From: Xanthobacter autotrophicus
GTDB taxonomy: Bacteria; Pseudomonadota; Alphaproteobacteria; Rhizobiales; Xanthobacteraceae
NCBI RefSeq assembly: GCF_043194295.1
Contig: NZ_JBAFVK010000006.1
Length of the DNA stretch: 64,000 bases
Direction: 5' to 3' (one strand)
The notes under the pieces are model-generated. The model was not told the DNA's origin. It saw only the letters and a list, made by a program, of their open reading frames with translations, and did no database searches. The position numbers and the translations under genes were made by a program. Positions 41,149 through 50,728 of this stretch are shown here, one piece after another (the first letter of the stretch is position 1; each line of letters begins with the position of its first letter).

Positions 41149-43703
41149 TGGCGGCGTTCGTCGCCGCCGCGCCTCGATTGCCCCGGTCCCTGCGCTTCGC
41201 CCTGCGTGAATTGCGCGGGGCGCGGCGGGGCTTCGGCGTGTTCCTCGGCTGCCTGGTGCTGGGCGTCATGGCTATTGCCGGCATCGGCTCCTTTGCCGGG
41301 GCGCTCACCCAGGGGTTGGAGCGGGAAGGTCGCGCCATCCTCGGCGGCGATGCCGCCTTTACATTGGTGCAGCGGGAGGCGAGCGCGGACGAGCGCGCGG
41401 TGCTCGAAAGCGCCGGCACGCTGGGCACCACCGCCTTGCTGCGGGTGATGGCCCGCACCGCCGGCGGCGATGCGGCGCTGGCCGAGGTGAAGGCGGTGGA
41501 TGGCCGCTATCCCCTGGTGGGGCAGGTGACCCTGAGCCCACCCGCGCCGTTGGCCGACGTGCTGGGCGAAAAGGGCGGCTTCTATGGCGCGGCGGCCGAT
41601 CCGGTGCTGCTCGGCCGGCTGGGCCTGAAGGTGGGCGACCGCCTGCTTTTGGGCGATGCCATGGTGGAGGTGCGCGCCGTGCTCGACAGTGAGCCGGACA
41701 AGCTCTCCTCCGGCATCGGCTTCGGCGCGCGGCTCCTGGTATCGCAGGGCGTGCTGTCGCAGACCCGGCTGATCCAGCCGGGAAGCCTGGTGCGCTGGAG
41801 CTATCGCGTGGTGCTGGCCGATCCGTCACCGACGGCGCTCACCGCCTTCATGGATGCCACGCGGGAGCGCTTCGGCGCGGCGGGTTTCGAGATGCGCACC
41901 CGCGACGGGGCCACCCCGCAGCTCGCCCGCAACGTGCGGCGCATCAGTCAGTTCCTGGCGCTGGTGGCGCTCACCGCGCTCATGGTGGGCGGGGTCGGCG
42001 TCGCCAATGCGGTGTCGAGCCATCTGGCGGCCAAGCGCGAGGTCATCGCCACCCTGAAGGCCGTGGGCGCCACGCGGCGCGACATCTTCTTTACCTATGC
42101 CGCCGAGATCGGACTGATCGCGGCGCTGGGCATCGGCATCGGGCTGGTTCTGGGCGCGGCGCTGCCGTTCGCGGCGAGCGCGGCCATCGGCGCTTTGGTG
42201 CCGTTTCCGCTGGAGCCGCGCATCGATCCGGCGGCGCTGGCGCTGGCCGCGCTCTATGGCGTGCTGGTGTCGGCCCTGTTCTCCCTGCTGCCGCTGGCGC
42301 GGGCGCAGCAGGCGCGGGTCTCCGCTTTGTTCCGCGACGGCATCGGCGAGCCGGCGGTGAAGATCGGCCTCGGCACTTTTCTGGCGGTGGCGGGGGTGGG
42401 CGCGGCGCTGGTGGTGCTGGCGATGGCCACGTCGGAGGACCGGCGCGCCGCCGCGGTCTTCCTCGCCGCGGCGGCCTTGGTGTTCCTGTTGCTGCGCGGC
42501 GTCGCCGCCGGCCTGATGGCGCTGGCGCGACGGGCGCCCAGGCCCAAGGATGCCATGGTGCGCCTCGCCCTTACCAATGTGTACCGGCCGGGAGCGCTGA
42601 CGCCGTCCGTCGTGCTGTCCCTGGGGCTCGGCCTGTCGCTGATGGTGGGCATCGCCCTCATCGATGCGAGCCTCAACCGCGAACTGGCCGGTCCGATGCG
42701 GCAGGCGGCGCCGAGCTTCTTCTTCGTGGACGTGCCCAGTGGCGAGGAACCGGAGTTTCGCGCCTTCCTGGCCGCCACGGCCCCCGGCGCCGAGGTAAAG
42801 GCGGTGCCCATGCTGCGCGGGCGCATCACCAGGGTGAAGGACACTCCCGCCGAGGAGGTGAAGCCGCGCGCCGATGCCGCCTGGGTCCTGCAGAGCGATC
42901 GCGGCATCTCCAGCGCCGCCCAGGTGCCGGAGGGCTCGCGGGTGGTGGCGGGCCAGTGGTGGACCGGCGACGAGACCGAGCCCCTCGTTTCCTTCGACGC
43001 GGAGCTGGCCAAGGGCCTTGGCCTCGCTCTGGGTGATCATGTGACGGTGAACGTGCTCGGCCGCCCCATCACCGCCCGCATCGCCAATCTGCGCGAGGTG
43101 AAGTGGGAGCGGCTCGGCATCAATTTCGTCATGGTGTTCTCGCCGGCCACCTTCGCCGGGGCGCCGCACACGGTGCTGGCCACACTCACCTTTCCCGATG
43201 GCGGCGACACCGCGCGGGAAGTCGCGCTGCTGAAGGCGGTGGCGGGGCGTTTTCCGGCCATCACCACGGTGCGGGTGAAGGAGACGCTGGAGGAGGCCCA
43301 GCGCATGCTGGACAACCTGTCGCTCGGTATCCGCGCGGCAAGCCTCGTCACCCTCATCACCTCGGTGCTGGTGCTGGCCGGTGCCCTGGCGGCGGGGCGT
43401 GAAGGTCGCATCTATGACGCGGTGATCCTGAAGACCCTGGGGGCGACGCGGGGCCGGCTCATGTTCGCCTATGCCCTCGAATATGCCGGGCTGGGCCTCG
43501 CCACCGCGCTGGTGGCGGTGGCGGCGGGCAGCCTTGCCGCCTTCGCGGTGGTGACGCAGGTGATGGACATCGGCTTCAGCTTCTCGCTGCCGGCAGCTGT
43601 CGGCGCGGTCATCGGCGCGCTGGTGGTCACAATGGGCGTCGGGCTCGCCGGCACCCTGAGGGCGCTTTCGGTGCCGCCGGCGCGGGTGCTGCGACACCTG
43701 TGA
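41145..43703 (+). CDS. ABC transporter permease, YbbP type (FtsX domains)
   Basis: An 852-residue inner-membrane permease with two FtsX/MacB-type four-helix units. The N-terminus has a helix after LRFALRELRGARRGFGVFLGCLVLGVMAIAGIG; a periplasmic domain follows; helix groups lie near 275-400 and at 430-520, then 735-852. Near the C-terminus, TLGATRGRLMFAYALEYAGLGL is family-typical. It forms a putative export or extraction complex with the upstream ATPase; substrates of YbbAP are not firmly known. The start overlaps the ATPase stop by 4 nt. Confidence 0.9.
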   Translation: MMAAFVAAAPRLPRSLRFALRELRGARRGFGVFLGCLVLGVMAIAGIGSFAGALTQGLEREGRAILGGDAAFTLVQREASADERAVLESAGTLGTTALLRVMARTAGGDAALAEVKAVDGRYPLVGQVTLSPPAPLADVLGEKGGFYGAAADPVLLGRLGLKVGDRLLLGDAMVEVRAVLDSEPDKLSSGIGFGARLLVSQGVLSQTRLIQPGSLVRWSYRVVLADPSPTALTAFMDATRERFGAAGFEMRTRDGATPQLARNVRRISQFLALVALTALMVGGVGVANAVSSHLAAKREVIATLKAVGATRRDIFFTYAAEIGLIAALGIGIGLVLGAALPFAASAAIGALVPFPLEPRIDPAALALAALYGVLVSALFSLLPLARAQQARVSALFRDGIGEPAVKIGLGTFLAVAGVGAALVVLAMATSEDRRAAAVFLAAAALVFLLLRGVAAGLMALARRAPRPKDAMVRLALTNVYRPGALTPSVVLSLGLGLSLMVGIALIDASLNRELAGPMRQAAPSFFFVDVPSGEEPEFRAFLAATAPGAEVKAVPMLRGRITRVKDTPAEEVKPRADAAWVLQSDRGISSAAQVPEGSRVVAGQWWTGDETEPLVSFDAELAKGLGLALGDHVTVNVLGRPITARIANLREVKWERLGINFVMVFSPATFAGAPHTVLATLTFPDGGDTAREVALLKAVAGRFPAITTVRVKETLEEAQRMLDNLSLGIRAASLVTLITSVLVLAGALAAGREGRIYDAVILKTLGATRGRLMFAYALEYAGLGLATALVAVAAGSLAAFAVVTQVMDIGFSFSLPAAVGAVIGALVVTMGVGLAGTLRALSVPPARVLRHL

Positions 43704-43840
43704 GGGGGGAGGGGCGGGGCCCGCCCCGATCGCCTCCGCCTCTCCCGCTCCCCCGGTGCGACGCTTGCGACGGAGCATGCGCCTTGATCGCGCGCCGCCG
43801 CCGTGCCAGCACGGACAAAACACACAGGGGAGCGGGCGCG

Positions 43841-45196
43841 ATGGACACTGGGCGCACGGGCGGCGAGGCGGACCTCGTCATCGGCGAAGGGCGGGCGCTT
43901 CATGCCCATCCCCTGCGCGCGCAGGTCTTGCGCGAGCTTCATGCGCGCCCGTTCGCGCCGGCGCAGGCGCCCCGGCGCATGCTGCACGCCGCCTTCCTGC
44001 TGGACCCGACCACGGCCCAGGCCGATCGCAAGGCGGTGGCAGCCCTGTGCAACGCCCGCGGGCTTCCAGCGCCGGCATCGGGCGCCAAATATCACCACGT
44101 CTCGTTCGGCGGCGCCGAGCTGCGCTGGGAGAGCCACGCCGAATTCTGCACCTACACCTGGGACCTGCCCTCCAGCGGCATCCAGCCCGGCGGCCTGCCG
44201 TTCCAGCCTCCGGCTGCGACGCTCGCCAGCCCGTTCGGAGAGGTTCCGCAGCCCGGTCCGCTGCTGGTCGCGGTGGATCTCCACCTGGTGCCCGACACCG
44301 CCGAGGATTTCTTCCTCGACCAGGTGTTCGACCGCTCGAGCCTTGCCCGCGCCGACGTGAATGACGGCTTCGCCGAGATAGCCACCGATTTCATGCCAGA
44401 CCCGTCCGGATTCGTGCGCATCCTGGTGCGCAACCGGGGCCTGGGGGCCGACGCGGCCGGGGCGCTGGTGCAGCGCCTGCTGGAGATCGAGACCTACCGG
44501 ACGCTGGCCCTGCTCGGTCTGCCGGAAGCGCAGCGGCTGTCGCCCGAGGTGGCGCGCATCGAGGCGCGACTTGCCACGGCGGCGACCGCCATGACCTCCG
44601 CCAAGGGGCTGGTGGACAACAACAACCTCCTGAACCAGCTGGTCGGCCTTGCGGCCGAGCTGGAGGCGGGGGCGGCCGGCGCCCTGTTCCGCTTCGGCGC
44701 CAGCCGGGCCTATATGGAGATCGTGCGGCTGCGCCTCGCCACCATCCGCGAGGTGCCGGTGACGGGCTTTCCCACCTGGCAGCAATTCCTGGATCGCCGC
44801 ATGCAACCGGCCATGCGCACCTGCTTTGCGGTGGAGGAGCGGCAGGAAAAGATCGCCCGCAAGCTCTCCAATGCCGCCGACCTGCTGCGCACCCGCGTGG
44901 ACGTGGAGCTGGAGCAGCAGAACCGCGACCTGCTCACCTCCATGAACGAGCGCACCCGCCTGCAGCTGCGCCTGCAGCGCACGGTGGAAGGCCTCTCGGT
45001 GGCGGCCATCTCCTATTATGTGGTCAGCCTGTTCCACCACATGGCCGAGGGCGTCCACGAGAGCGGGATCGACGTGCGCACCTTCGGCGTCCACCTGGAC
45101 GTGGGGCTCGCGACGGCGCTGGCGGTGCCCGTGGCAGTGCTCGGCGTGTGGTCGGTGGTGCGGCGAATCCGAAGCTCCCACGGAGACAGCGACTGA
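43841..45196 (+). CDS. DUF3422 family membrane protein
   Basis: A 451-residue protein of the DUF3422 family, widespread in proteobacteria with unknown function. The N-terminal soluble part includes LHARPFAPAQAPRRMLHAAFLL and GAKYHHVSFGGAELRWESHAEFCTYTW. A coiled-coil stretch follows (RKLSNAADLLRTRVDVELEQQNRDLLTSMNERTRLQ, about residues 345-385), and two C-terminal membrane segments end near 440. ATG at 43841 follows 137 nt of noncoding sequence after the permease gene. Confidence 0.85.
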   Translation: MDTGRTGGEADLVIGEGRALHAHPLRAQVLRELHARPFAPAQAPRRMLHAAFLLDPTTAQADRKAVAALCNARGLPAPASGAKYHHVSFGGAELRWESHAEFCTYTWDLPSSGIQPGGLPFQPPAATLASPFGEVPQPGPLLVAVDLHLVPDTAEDFFLDQVFDRSSLARADVNDGFAEIATDFMPDPSGFVRILVRNRGLGADAAGALVQRLLEIETYRTLALLGLPEAQRLSPEVARIEARLATAATAMTSAKGLVDNNNLLNQLVGLAAELEAGAAGALFRFGASRAYMEIVRLRLATIREVPVTGFPTWQQFLDRRMQPAMRTCFAVEERQEKIARKLSNAADLLRTRVDVELEQQNRDLLTSMNERTRLQLRLQRTVEGLSVAAISYYVVSLFHHMAEGVHESGIDVRTFGVHLDVGLATALAVPVAVLGVWSVVRRIRSSHGDSD

Positions 45197-45329
45197 GGCC
45201 GGCGGCCTTTCGCCCATCGCGGACCATCCGCCATCTTGCGTCCGCGCCCGTCCTGCCGGACCCTTTACAACTTCACCGGAGACGGGCGATGCCCGCGCCG
45301 GCGCCAAACGTGCTCACGCGGAGCCCTTC

Positions 45330-45971
45330 ATGCAGCCGATCCAGATCGCCGTCGTTCCCGTCACGCCGTTCGAGCAGAACTGCTCGCTGTTGTGGTGCAC
45401 CAGGACCATGAAGGGTGTGGTGATCGATCCCGGCGGCGATCTCGACAAGATCCGCTCGGCCATCGCCGAGACCGGGATCACGGTGGACAAGATCCTTCTG
45501 ACCCACGGCCATGTGGACCACGCCGCCGGCGCCGCCGAGCTTGCCGAAACCCTCGGGGTCAAGGTGGAGGGGCCGGGCGAGGCGGACCAGTTCATCATAG
45601 ACGACATCCCCGCCATGGCCGCCAAATACGGCATTCCCAACGCCCGCGCGGTGACGCCCGACCGCTATCTCAGCGAGGGTGAAACGGTGAGCGTGGGTGA
45701 TCTCACCCTCGATATCCTCCATGTGCCGGGGCACACGCCCGGCCATCTGGTCTTCGTCCACAAGGGCGTGGGCATCGCCATCGTGGGCGATACCCTGTTC
45801 CGCGGCTCGGTGGGGCGTACCGACTTTCCCTATGGCGATCCGGATCTGCTGATCGCGGGCATCGTCGGCAAGCTGCTGCCGCTGGGGGACAATGTGGTCT
45901 GCCTGCCCGGTCATGGTCCTGTCACCAGCATCGGCGACGAAAAGGCCCACAACCCGTTCCTTCCGCGCTGA
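45330..45971 (+). CDS. MBL-fold hydrolase (glyoxalase II-like)
   Basis: A 213-residue cytoplasmic metallo-beta-lactamase-fold hydrolase. Metal ligands: H59-G-H-V-D-H64, a His in HVPGHTPGH, an Asp in IVGDTLFRGSVGRTDF, and the late PGHGP. The DTLFRGSVGR block places it in the hydroxyacylglutathione-hydrolase-like group often listed as YcbL. The exact substrate is unknown. ATG at 45330 begins the conserved N-terminus (MQPIQIAVVPVTPFEQNC); codons upstream in the frame lack family character. Confidence 0.87.
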   Translation: MQPIQIAVVPVTPFEQNCSLLWCTRTMKGVVIDPGGDLDKIRSAIAETGITVDKILLTHGHVDHAAGAAELAETLGVKVEGPGEADQFIIDDIPAMAAKYGIPNARAVTPDRYLSEGETVSVGDLTLDILHVPGHTPGHLVFVHKGVGIAIVGDTLFRGSVGRTDFPYGDPDLLIAGIVGKLLPLGDNVVCLPGHGPVTSIGDEKAHNPFLPR

Positions 45972-46037
45972 CTTTCCGTCCCGCAGACCTCTGGCCCCTG
46001 ATCTTCCGCCCGTGACGCGCAAGGAGGCGCTGCCACA

Positions 46038-46742
46038 CTGACCGCCCCGCGCTATGCCCTCTATCTCGCGCCGCCCGCCGACAGCGCCTTGTGGCGCTTC
46101 GGCTCGTGCGTGCTCGGCTATGACGCGCAGACCGGCACCGAGCCGGCCTGTCCCGACCTGCCCGGCTTCGATGCCGAGGCTTGGCACGCGGCCACCGCCG
46201 AGCCCAGGCGCTACGGCTTCCACGGCACGTTGAAGGCGCCGTTCCGCCTCGCGGAGGGGAAGACGGAACAGGACCTCGTGGATGCGGTCGCCGCCTGCGC
46301 CGCCGGCCACCATCCGTTCGAGATGCCGCCCTTGGAGGTGCGTGCCATCGGCCCTTTCGTGGCCCTGGTGCCGGCGGTGGCTGCGCCCAAGCTCGAACAC
46401 CTCGCCGCCTCCTGCGTCCTGGAGCTGGAGGAGGTGAGGGCCCAGCTATCCTCTGCGGACATCGCGCGGCGCAAGCCGGACCGCCTGTCGGCGCGGCAGA
46501 CGGGATATCTTGAAACCTACGGCTACCCCTATGTGCTGGACGAGTTCCGCTTCCACATGACGCTCACCGGGCCGCTGGCCGAGGGCGAGCGCAGCCACGC
46601 CATGAACGCCCTCGCCGACGCCTATCGGGCCAGTGGCGCCGACGTGCCGGTGAGCGTTGGCGATATCGCCCTCTATGTGCAGGACACGCCCGGCGCGCGC
46701 TTCCGCATCCTCAAGCGCCTGCCGTTCGGGGGTGAACGGTGA
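46038..46742 (+). CDS. DUF1045 protein, phosphonate-metabolism associated
   Basis: A 234-residue member of the family usually found inside phn clusters, related to 2H phosphoesterases. The two short motifs are visible: YGFHGTLKAPF near residue 58 and FRFHMTLTGPLAE near 168, each with the HxT pattern. The start is read as CTG at 46038, because the family begins RYALYLAPPADS and AAGGAGG lies at 46021-46027; a TTG at 46089 is also possible. The stop overlaps the next gene as GTGA. The reaction is not established; other phn genes are absent nearby. Confidence 0.8.
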   Translation: MTAPRYALYLAPPADSALWRFGSCVLGYDAQTGTEPACPDLPGFDAEAWHAATAEPRRYGFHGTLKAPFRLAEGKTEQDLVDAVAACAAGHHPFEMPPLEVRAIGPFVALVPAVAAPKLEHLAASCVLELEEVRAQLSSADIARRKPDRLSARQTGYLETYGYPYVLDEFRFHMTLTGPLAEGERSHAMNALADAYRASGADVPVSVGDIALYVQDTPGARFRILKRLPFGGER

Positions 46743-47353
46743 AGGTGCTGGGGGAGACCCCCCTCATCGATCCCACCGCGCAGGTAAAGGCTTCCACCCT
46801 CGGCCGCTATACCGAGGTGGGCGCCCGCACCAAGCTGCTCGAAGTGGAGATGGGCGATTATTCCTACGTGGTGAACGACGCCGACATCGCCTATGCGCGC
46901 ATCGGCAAGTTCTGCTCCATCGCCGCCATGACCCGCCTCAATCCCGGCAACCACCCCACCTGGCGGGCCTCGCAGGCGCATTTCACCTATCGCGCCTCCG
47001 CCTATTTTCCTGGCGAGGCGGACGAGACGGACTTCTTCCAGTGGCGCCGCGACCAGCGCCTGACCCTCGGCCATGACGTGTGGATCGGCCATGGGGCGGT
47101 GGTGCTCGCCGGGCGCAGCGTGGGTACCGGCGCGGTGGTGGCGGCGGGTGCGGTGGTGTCCAAGGATGTGCCGGCCTATGCCATCGTTGCCGGAGTGCCG
47201 GCGCGGGTGGTGAAGGAGCGTTTCCCGGCGGACATCGCCGCGCGCCTCCAGGCGCTGGGGTGGTGGGACTGGAGCCACGAGCAACTTCGGACGGCCCTGC
47301 CGGACTTCCGCGCGCTGCCCATCGAAGGCTTCCTGGAGAAGTATGAAGCCTGA
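46739..47353 (+). CDS. Hexapeptide-repeat acetyltransferase, phosphonate-associated type
   Basis: A 204-residue left-handed beta-helix transferase. Hexapeptide repeats run from about residue 15 to 70 and resume at HDVWIGHGAVVLAGRSVGTGAVVAAGAVVSKDVPAYAIVAGVPARVVKERF (about 117-167), typical of the xenobiotic/phosphonate acetyltransferase group. The catalytic His is in FCSIAAMTRLNPGNHPTWRASQAH. GTG at 46739 overlaps the DUF1045 gene. The pair looks like a piece of a phosphonate operon without the C-P lyase genes; the acceptor is unknown. Confidence 0.83.
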   Translation: MKVLGETPLIDPTAQVKASTLGRYTEVGARTKLLEVEMGDYSYVVNDADIAYARIGKFCSIAAMTRLNPGNHPTWRASQAHFTYRASAYFPGEADETDFFQWRRDQRLTLGHDVWIGHGAVVLAGRSVGTGAVVAAGAVVSKDVPAYAIVAGVPARVVKERFPADIAARLQALGWWDWSHEQLRTALPDFRALPIEGFLEKYEA

Positions 47354-47538
47354 GCGCGGGCGCGCCAGTTTCGGTCACGCTGCGTAACCATGGGCGGCGA
47401 TGGGCGGGCGGCTCGGTTGTCTCGCGCGGGCGCAGGGCCTAACTGTCTTGGCGTCTGGCTTCAGGTGCGATCCCCGTATTTGGGTTCGGGGTCGCGCCGG
47501 AGGCTGAAGCTGTCTTCAGGCTGGTCAGGGGTCCGCGC

Positions 47539-48240
47539 ATGCCTGTTTCCATCCGTGTCACGCGTGCCGCCGGAAGCCGGATCGCCGCCGGCCTCGGCGC
47601 CTTGGCCCTCGCCATGGCCAGCTTTGGCGCACAGGCGCAGGAACTGACCCGGCTCTATGCGCCCAAGCCTCCGGCCGGCTCGGCCTATGTGCGCGTGATC
47701 GACCTTTCCCTCAGCGGCCTGCCCATCGCCTTCGGATCAGGTCCGGCGGCACCGATGGCGCAGGGCGACACCGCCACCATCTACCGCGTGGTGAAAGGCG
47801 GTACCCCGCTCGCCCTCAGCATCGACGGCCGGCCGGTGGCCGGCGAGATCGTGCCGGCGGCGGACGCCTTCTCCACCGTGGTGGTGCCGGCGGGCGGCCC
47901 GGCGGTGGTCATCGCCGATTCCACCGAGGGCCGCAACGACCTGAAGGCCCAGCTGCGCTTCTACAATCTCGTGCCCGGCTGCGACGGCGCCGTGACTGTC
48001 GCCGATGGCGGCCCCACCGTGTTCGAGGCGGTGGCGCCCAACGCCACCCGCCAGCGCGCCATCAATCCCATCGAGGCGATCCTATCGGCCACCTGCGGGG
48101 CGGCGGCCTCCGGCCCCCTGACCCTGCCGCCGCTGAAGGCCGGGGACCATTACAGCCTGTTCCTGCTGCCGGGCGCCTCCGGCCCGGTGCTCACCGGCCA
48201 ACGCGACGAGACCGAGACCTATCGCGGCGCCGCCAACTAG
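47539..48240 (+). CDS. algF: AlgF-like exopolysaccharide O-acetylation protein
   Basis: A 233-residue exported protein resembling alginate O-acetylation protein AlgF. A signal peptide spans residues 1-34 (LGALALAMASFGAQAQ). The family opening LTRLYAPKPPAGSAYVRVIDLSLS follows, then a beta-rich domain with YNLVPGCDGAV and a second Cys near 193. In Pseudomonas AlgF works with AlgI and AlgJ to pass acetyl groups to the polymer. It is the first gene of a five-gene run and is followed by algI after 13 nt. Confidence 0.75.
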   Translation: MPVSIRVTRAAGSRIAAGLGALALAMASFGAQAQELTRLYAPKPPAGSAYVRVIDLSLSGLPIAFGSGPAAPMAQGDTATIYRVVKGGTPLALSIDGRPVAGEIVPAADAFSTVVVPAGGPAVVIADSTEGRNDLKAQLRFYNLVPGCDGAVTVADGGPTVFEAVAPNATRQRAINPIEAILSATCGAAASGPLTLPPLKAGDHYSLFLLPGASGPVLTGQRDETETYRGAAN

Positions 48241-48253
48241 TCGGGCGGGGTCC

Positions 48254-49639
48254 ATGGTCTTCGCCTCCGACAGCTTCCTGTTCCTGTTCCTGCCGGTGTT
48301 CCTCATCGTCTACGCGCTGACGCCGGGGGCGGCGCGCAACCTTGCCATCCTCGCCTTCTCCTGGCTGTTCTATGCTTGGTGGCGGGCGGATTTCCTGCCG
48401 CTCATCGTCTCCATCGCCGTGTGGTCCTGGGCCACGGGCCTGTGGATCGCCCGGGCGGACGGCGCGGGACGGCGGCGGGCGCTGGTGGTGGGGATCGCGT
48501 GGCCGCTGGCGTCGCTCGTCTGGTTCAAATACGCCAACATGTTCGTGCATTCGGCGGGGGCGCTGGGGGCCTCGGTGTGGGGCTGGCAGGATGTGCTGTT
48601 GCCCATCGGCCTCAGCTTCTTCGTGTTCGGCGCCATCTCCTATTCCACCGACGTGTTCCGCGGCACGGTCGCGGCCGAGCCGTCGTTCGTGAACTACGCC
48701 ACCTACCAGTCCATGTTCGGCCACCTCGTGGCCGGTCCCGTGGTGCGCTACGAATGGGTGGCGCAGCGGTTGAAGGCGCGCACCTTCCACCGCGCCGAGT
48801 TCATGTTCGCGGTGGAGCGCTTCATGCTCGGCTTCGCCCAGAAGGTGCTCATCGCCGATACGCTCGCCCCCATGGTGGACGCGGGCTACGCCCTAGCCGA
48901 GCCGACCACGGCGGACGTGCTGCTGGCGGTGGCGGGCTATACGCTGCAGCTCTATTTCGATTTTTCCGGCTACAGCGCCATGGCCATCGGCCTCGGGCTG
49001 ATGGTGGGGCTGAAATTCCCGGAGAATTTCGACAATCCCTATCTTGCCACCTCGCTTTCTGATTTCTGGCGGCGCTGGCACATCTCCCTGTCCAGCTGGC
49101 TGCGGGACTATCTCTACATTCCGCTGGGCGGCAACCGGGGCTCCACCGGCCGCGTCTCCATGAACCTGCTGGTCACCATGGGCCTTGGCGGCCTGTGGCA
49201 TGGGGCGAGCTGGACCTTCCTCATCTGGGGCCTGTGGCACGGCTTCGGCCTGATGGTGGGGCGGGTGTGGAAGGCCGCGCGCCTGCCCGGCACCGGTGCG
49301 CTGCCGGGCCATGTGCTTACCCTCGCCTTCGTCATGGTCGGCTGGGCGCTGTTCCGCGCCGCGAGCTGGGACGAGGCGGGGCGCATCTTCTCCGGCCTCG
49401 CCGGCGCCCACGGGCTTTCGCTTTCGCCCGCCATGGGGGCGGCGCTCCGGCCGCTGGAACTGGTCACCCTCGCCCTCGGCATCGGCCTCATCTATCTGCC
49501 GAAGCTGATGCGCATTGACCCTTCCGCGCCCAATCCCGGCCACGCGCTGCGGGCGTGGACGGCGCTGCCTTTGTTCCTGTTCGCGGTGTTCGTGCTGCAG
49601 GGGCGGATCGTCGTGCCCTTCCTCTATTTCCAGTTCTGA
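48254..49639 (+). CDS. algI: AlgI-like MBOAT O-acyltransferase
   Basis: A 461-residue multi-pass membrane-bound O-acyltransferase that moves an acetyl group from the cytoplasm for polysaccharide O-acetylation. Family marks are GLSFFVFGAISYSTDVFRG, YTLQLYFDFSGYSAMAIGLG and DFWRRWHISLSSWLRDYLYIPLGGN. The catalytic His pair lies in GLWH316GASW and WH329G. ATG at 48254. The next gene starts 6 nt after the stop. Similar proteins act in alginate, cellulose and peptidoglycan acetylation; the NfrA-type gene downstream points to an exopolysaccharide. Confidence 0.9.
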   Translation: MVFASDSFLFLFLPVFLIVYALTPGAARNLAILAFSWLFYAWWRADFLPLIVSIAVWSWATGLWIARADGAGRRRALVVGIAWPLASLVWFKYANMFVHSAGALGASVWGWQDVLLPIGLSFFVFGAISYSTDVFRGTVAAEPSFVNYATYQSMFGHLVAGPVVRYEWVAQRLKARTFHRAEFMFAVERFMLGFAQKVLIADTLAPMVDAGYALAEPTTADVLLAVAGYTLQLYFDFSGYSAMAIGLGLMVGLKFPENFDNPYLATSLSDFWRRWHISLSSWLRDYLYIPLGGNRGSTGRVSMNLLVTMGLGGLWHGASWTFLIWGLWHGFGLMVGRVWKAARLPGTGALPGHVLTLAFVMVGWALFRAASWDEAGRIFSGLAGAHGLSLSPAMGAALRPLELVTLALGIGLIYLPKLMRIDPSAPNPGHALRAWTALPLFLFAVFVLQGRIVVPFLYFQF

Positions 49640-49645
49640 CGCGGC

Positions 49646-50728
49646 ATGACGACCCTCGCCCGCACCCTCGCCACCCTGGCCTTCCTGGCGCTGTTGCTAG
49701 CCGGCCTCGGCTTCGTCGCGGCGCGGCTCCCCGGCCCCGAAAGCCGGGAGGCGCTTGCGGCAGTGGCCAGCCCGGCGGACATCCTGGAAGGTCGCTTCAC
49801 TGCGGTGCTGGACAAGCAGGTGGTGGCCGCTTTGCCTAAGCTGACGGGGCTTGGTGATATCGCCTCGGGCCTTGCCTACCGTCTTTTCGGCGATGCCGGG
49901 CCGCTGGTGCGCGCCGGGTGTCCCGGCTGGCTGTTCTATGCCGACGAGATCGTCGAGCCGCGCGAGCGGGAGGCCCATGTGGGCGCGCGCATCCGGCTCG
50001 CCGCGAAGATCCGAGATCATCTCGTCGCGCGGAACATCGCCCTTGTGGTGCTGCCGGTGCCCGACAAGGCCCTGCTGGCGGCAGACCGGCTCTGTGGTCT
50101 TCAGGTGGCGGATCTGGCGGCCAAGCGTTCCGCCGCGTGGTGGCAGGGGAGCCGTGGGCTGGGCCTCGACCAGGTGGAGATCGCGCCGGGCTTTCCCGAC
50201 GCGGACGGCTTCCTGCGCACCGACACCCACTGGAGCCCTTCGGGCGCGCGCCTCGCCGCCGCGCGCGTGGCCGAGCATGTGGCGCGGAAGATCGGCGCCG
50301 GGACCCAGAAGGTGACGTTGAAGGAGAGCGCGCCGCATGCGCGTGTGGGCGACCTGATGCGCCTTGCCGGGCTGGAGCGCTCCTGGCCCTGGTCGGGTCC
50401 CGAGCCCGACGAGGTGCCGGACGTGTCCGTCACCATCGCCCGCAGCGGCGGCCTGCTCGACGATGTGCCCGCGCCCGCGGTGGTGTTGGCGGGGTCCTCT
50501 TTCTCGCGCAATTCCGGTTTCCTGGATTATCTGCAGGCGGCGTCCGGCTATGAGGTGGCGCAGAAGAGCGCTGACGGCAGCGGCTTTGCCGGCCAGCTTC
50601 TGGAATTTCTGATGAATGAGCCCGAAAGTCTCGCGCAGACACGGCTCATCGTGTGGGAGTTTCCCATGCGTGCGCTTACCCGCCCGCTGACGGAGACCGA
50701 ACGCCGCTTTCTGGGAGATCCGACATGA
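49646..50728 (+). CDS. algJ: AlgJ-like SGNH acetyltransferase (first of two)
   Basis: A 360-residue periplasmic, probably membrane-anchored SGNH-type acetyltransferase of the AlgJ/AlgX/DHHW group. An N-terminal membrane segment (LARTLATLAFLALLLAGLGFVAA) precedes the domain. The catalytic D193-T-H195-W motif and the nucleophile Ser in AGSSFSRNSG (S284) are both present. A GCPGWLFYADEIV block matches the family. The stop overlaps the second SGNH gene by 4 nt. It would accept acetyl from the AlgI-like protein and transfer it to the polymer. Confidence 0.82.
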   Translation: MTTLARTLATLAFLALLLAGLGFVAARLPGPESREALAAVASPADILEGRFTAVLDKQVVAALPKLTGLGDIASGLAYRLFGDAGPLVRAGCPGWLFYADEIVEPREREAHVGARIRLAAKIRDHLVARNIALVVLPVPDKALLAADRLCGLQVADLAAKRSAAWWQGSRGLGLDQVEIAPGFPDADGFLRTDTHWSPSGARLAAARVAEHVARKIGAGTQKVTLKESAPHARVGDLMRLAGLERSWPWSGPEPDEVPDVSVTIARSGGLLDDVPAPAVVLAGSSFSRNSGFLDYLQAASGYEVAQKSADGSGFAGQLLEFLMNEPESLAQTRLIVWEFPMRALTRPLTETERRFLGDPT

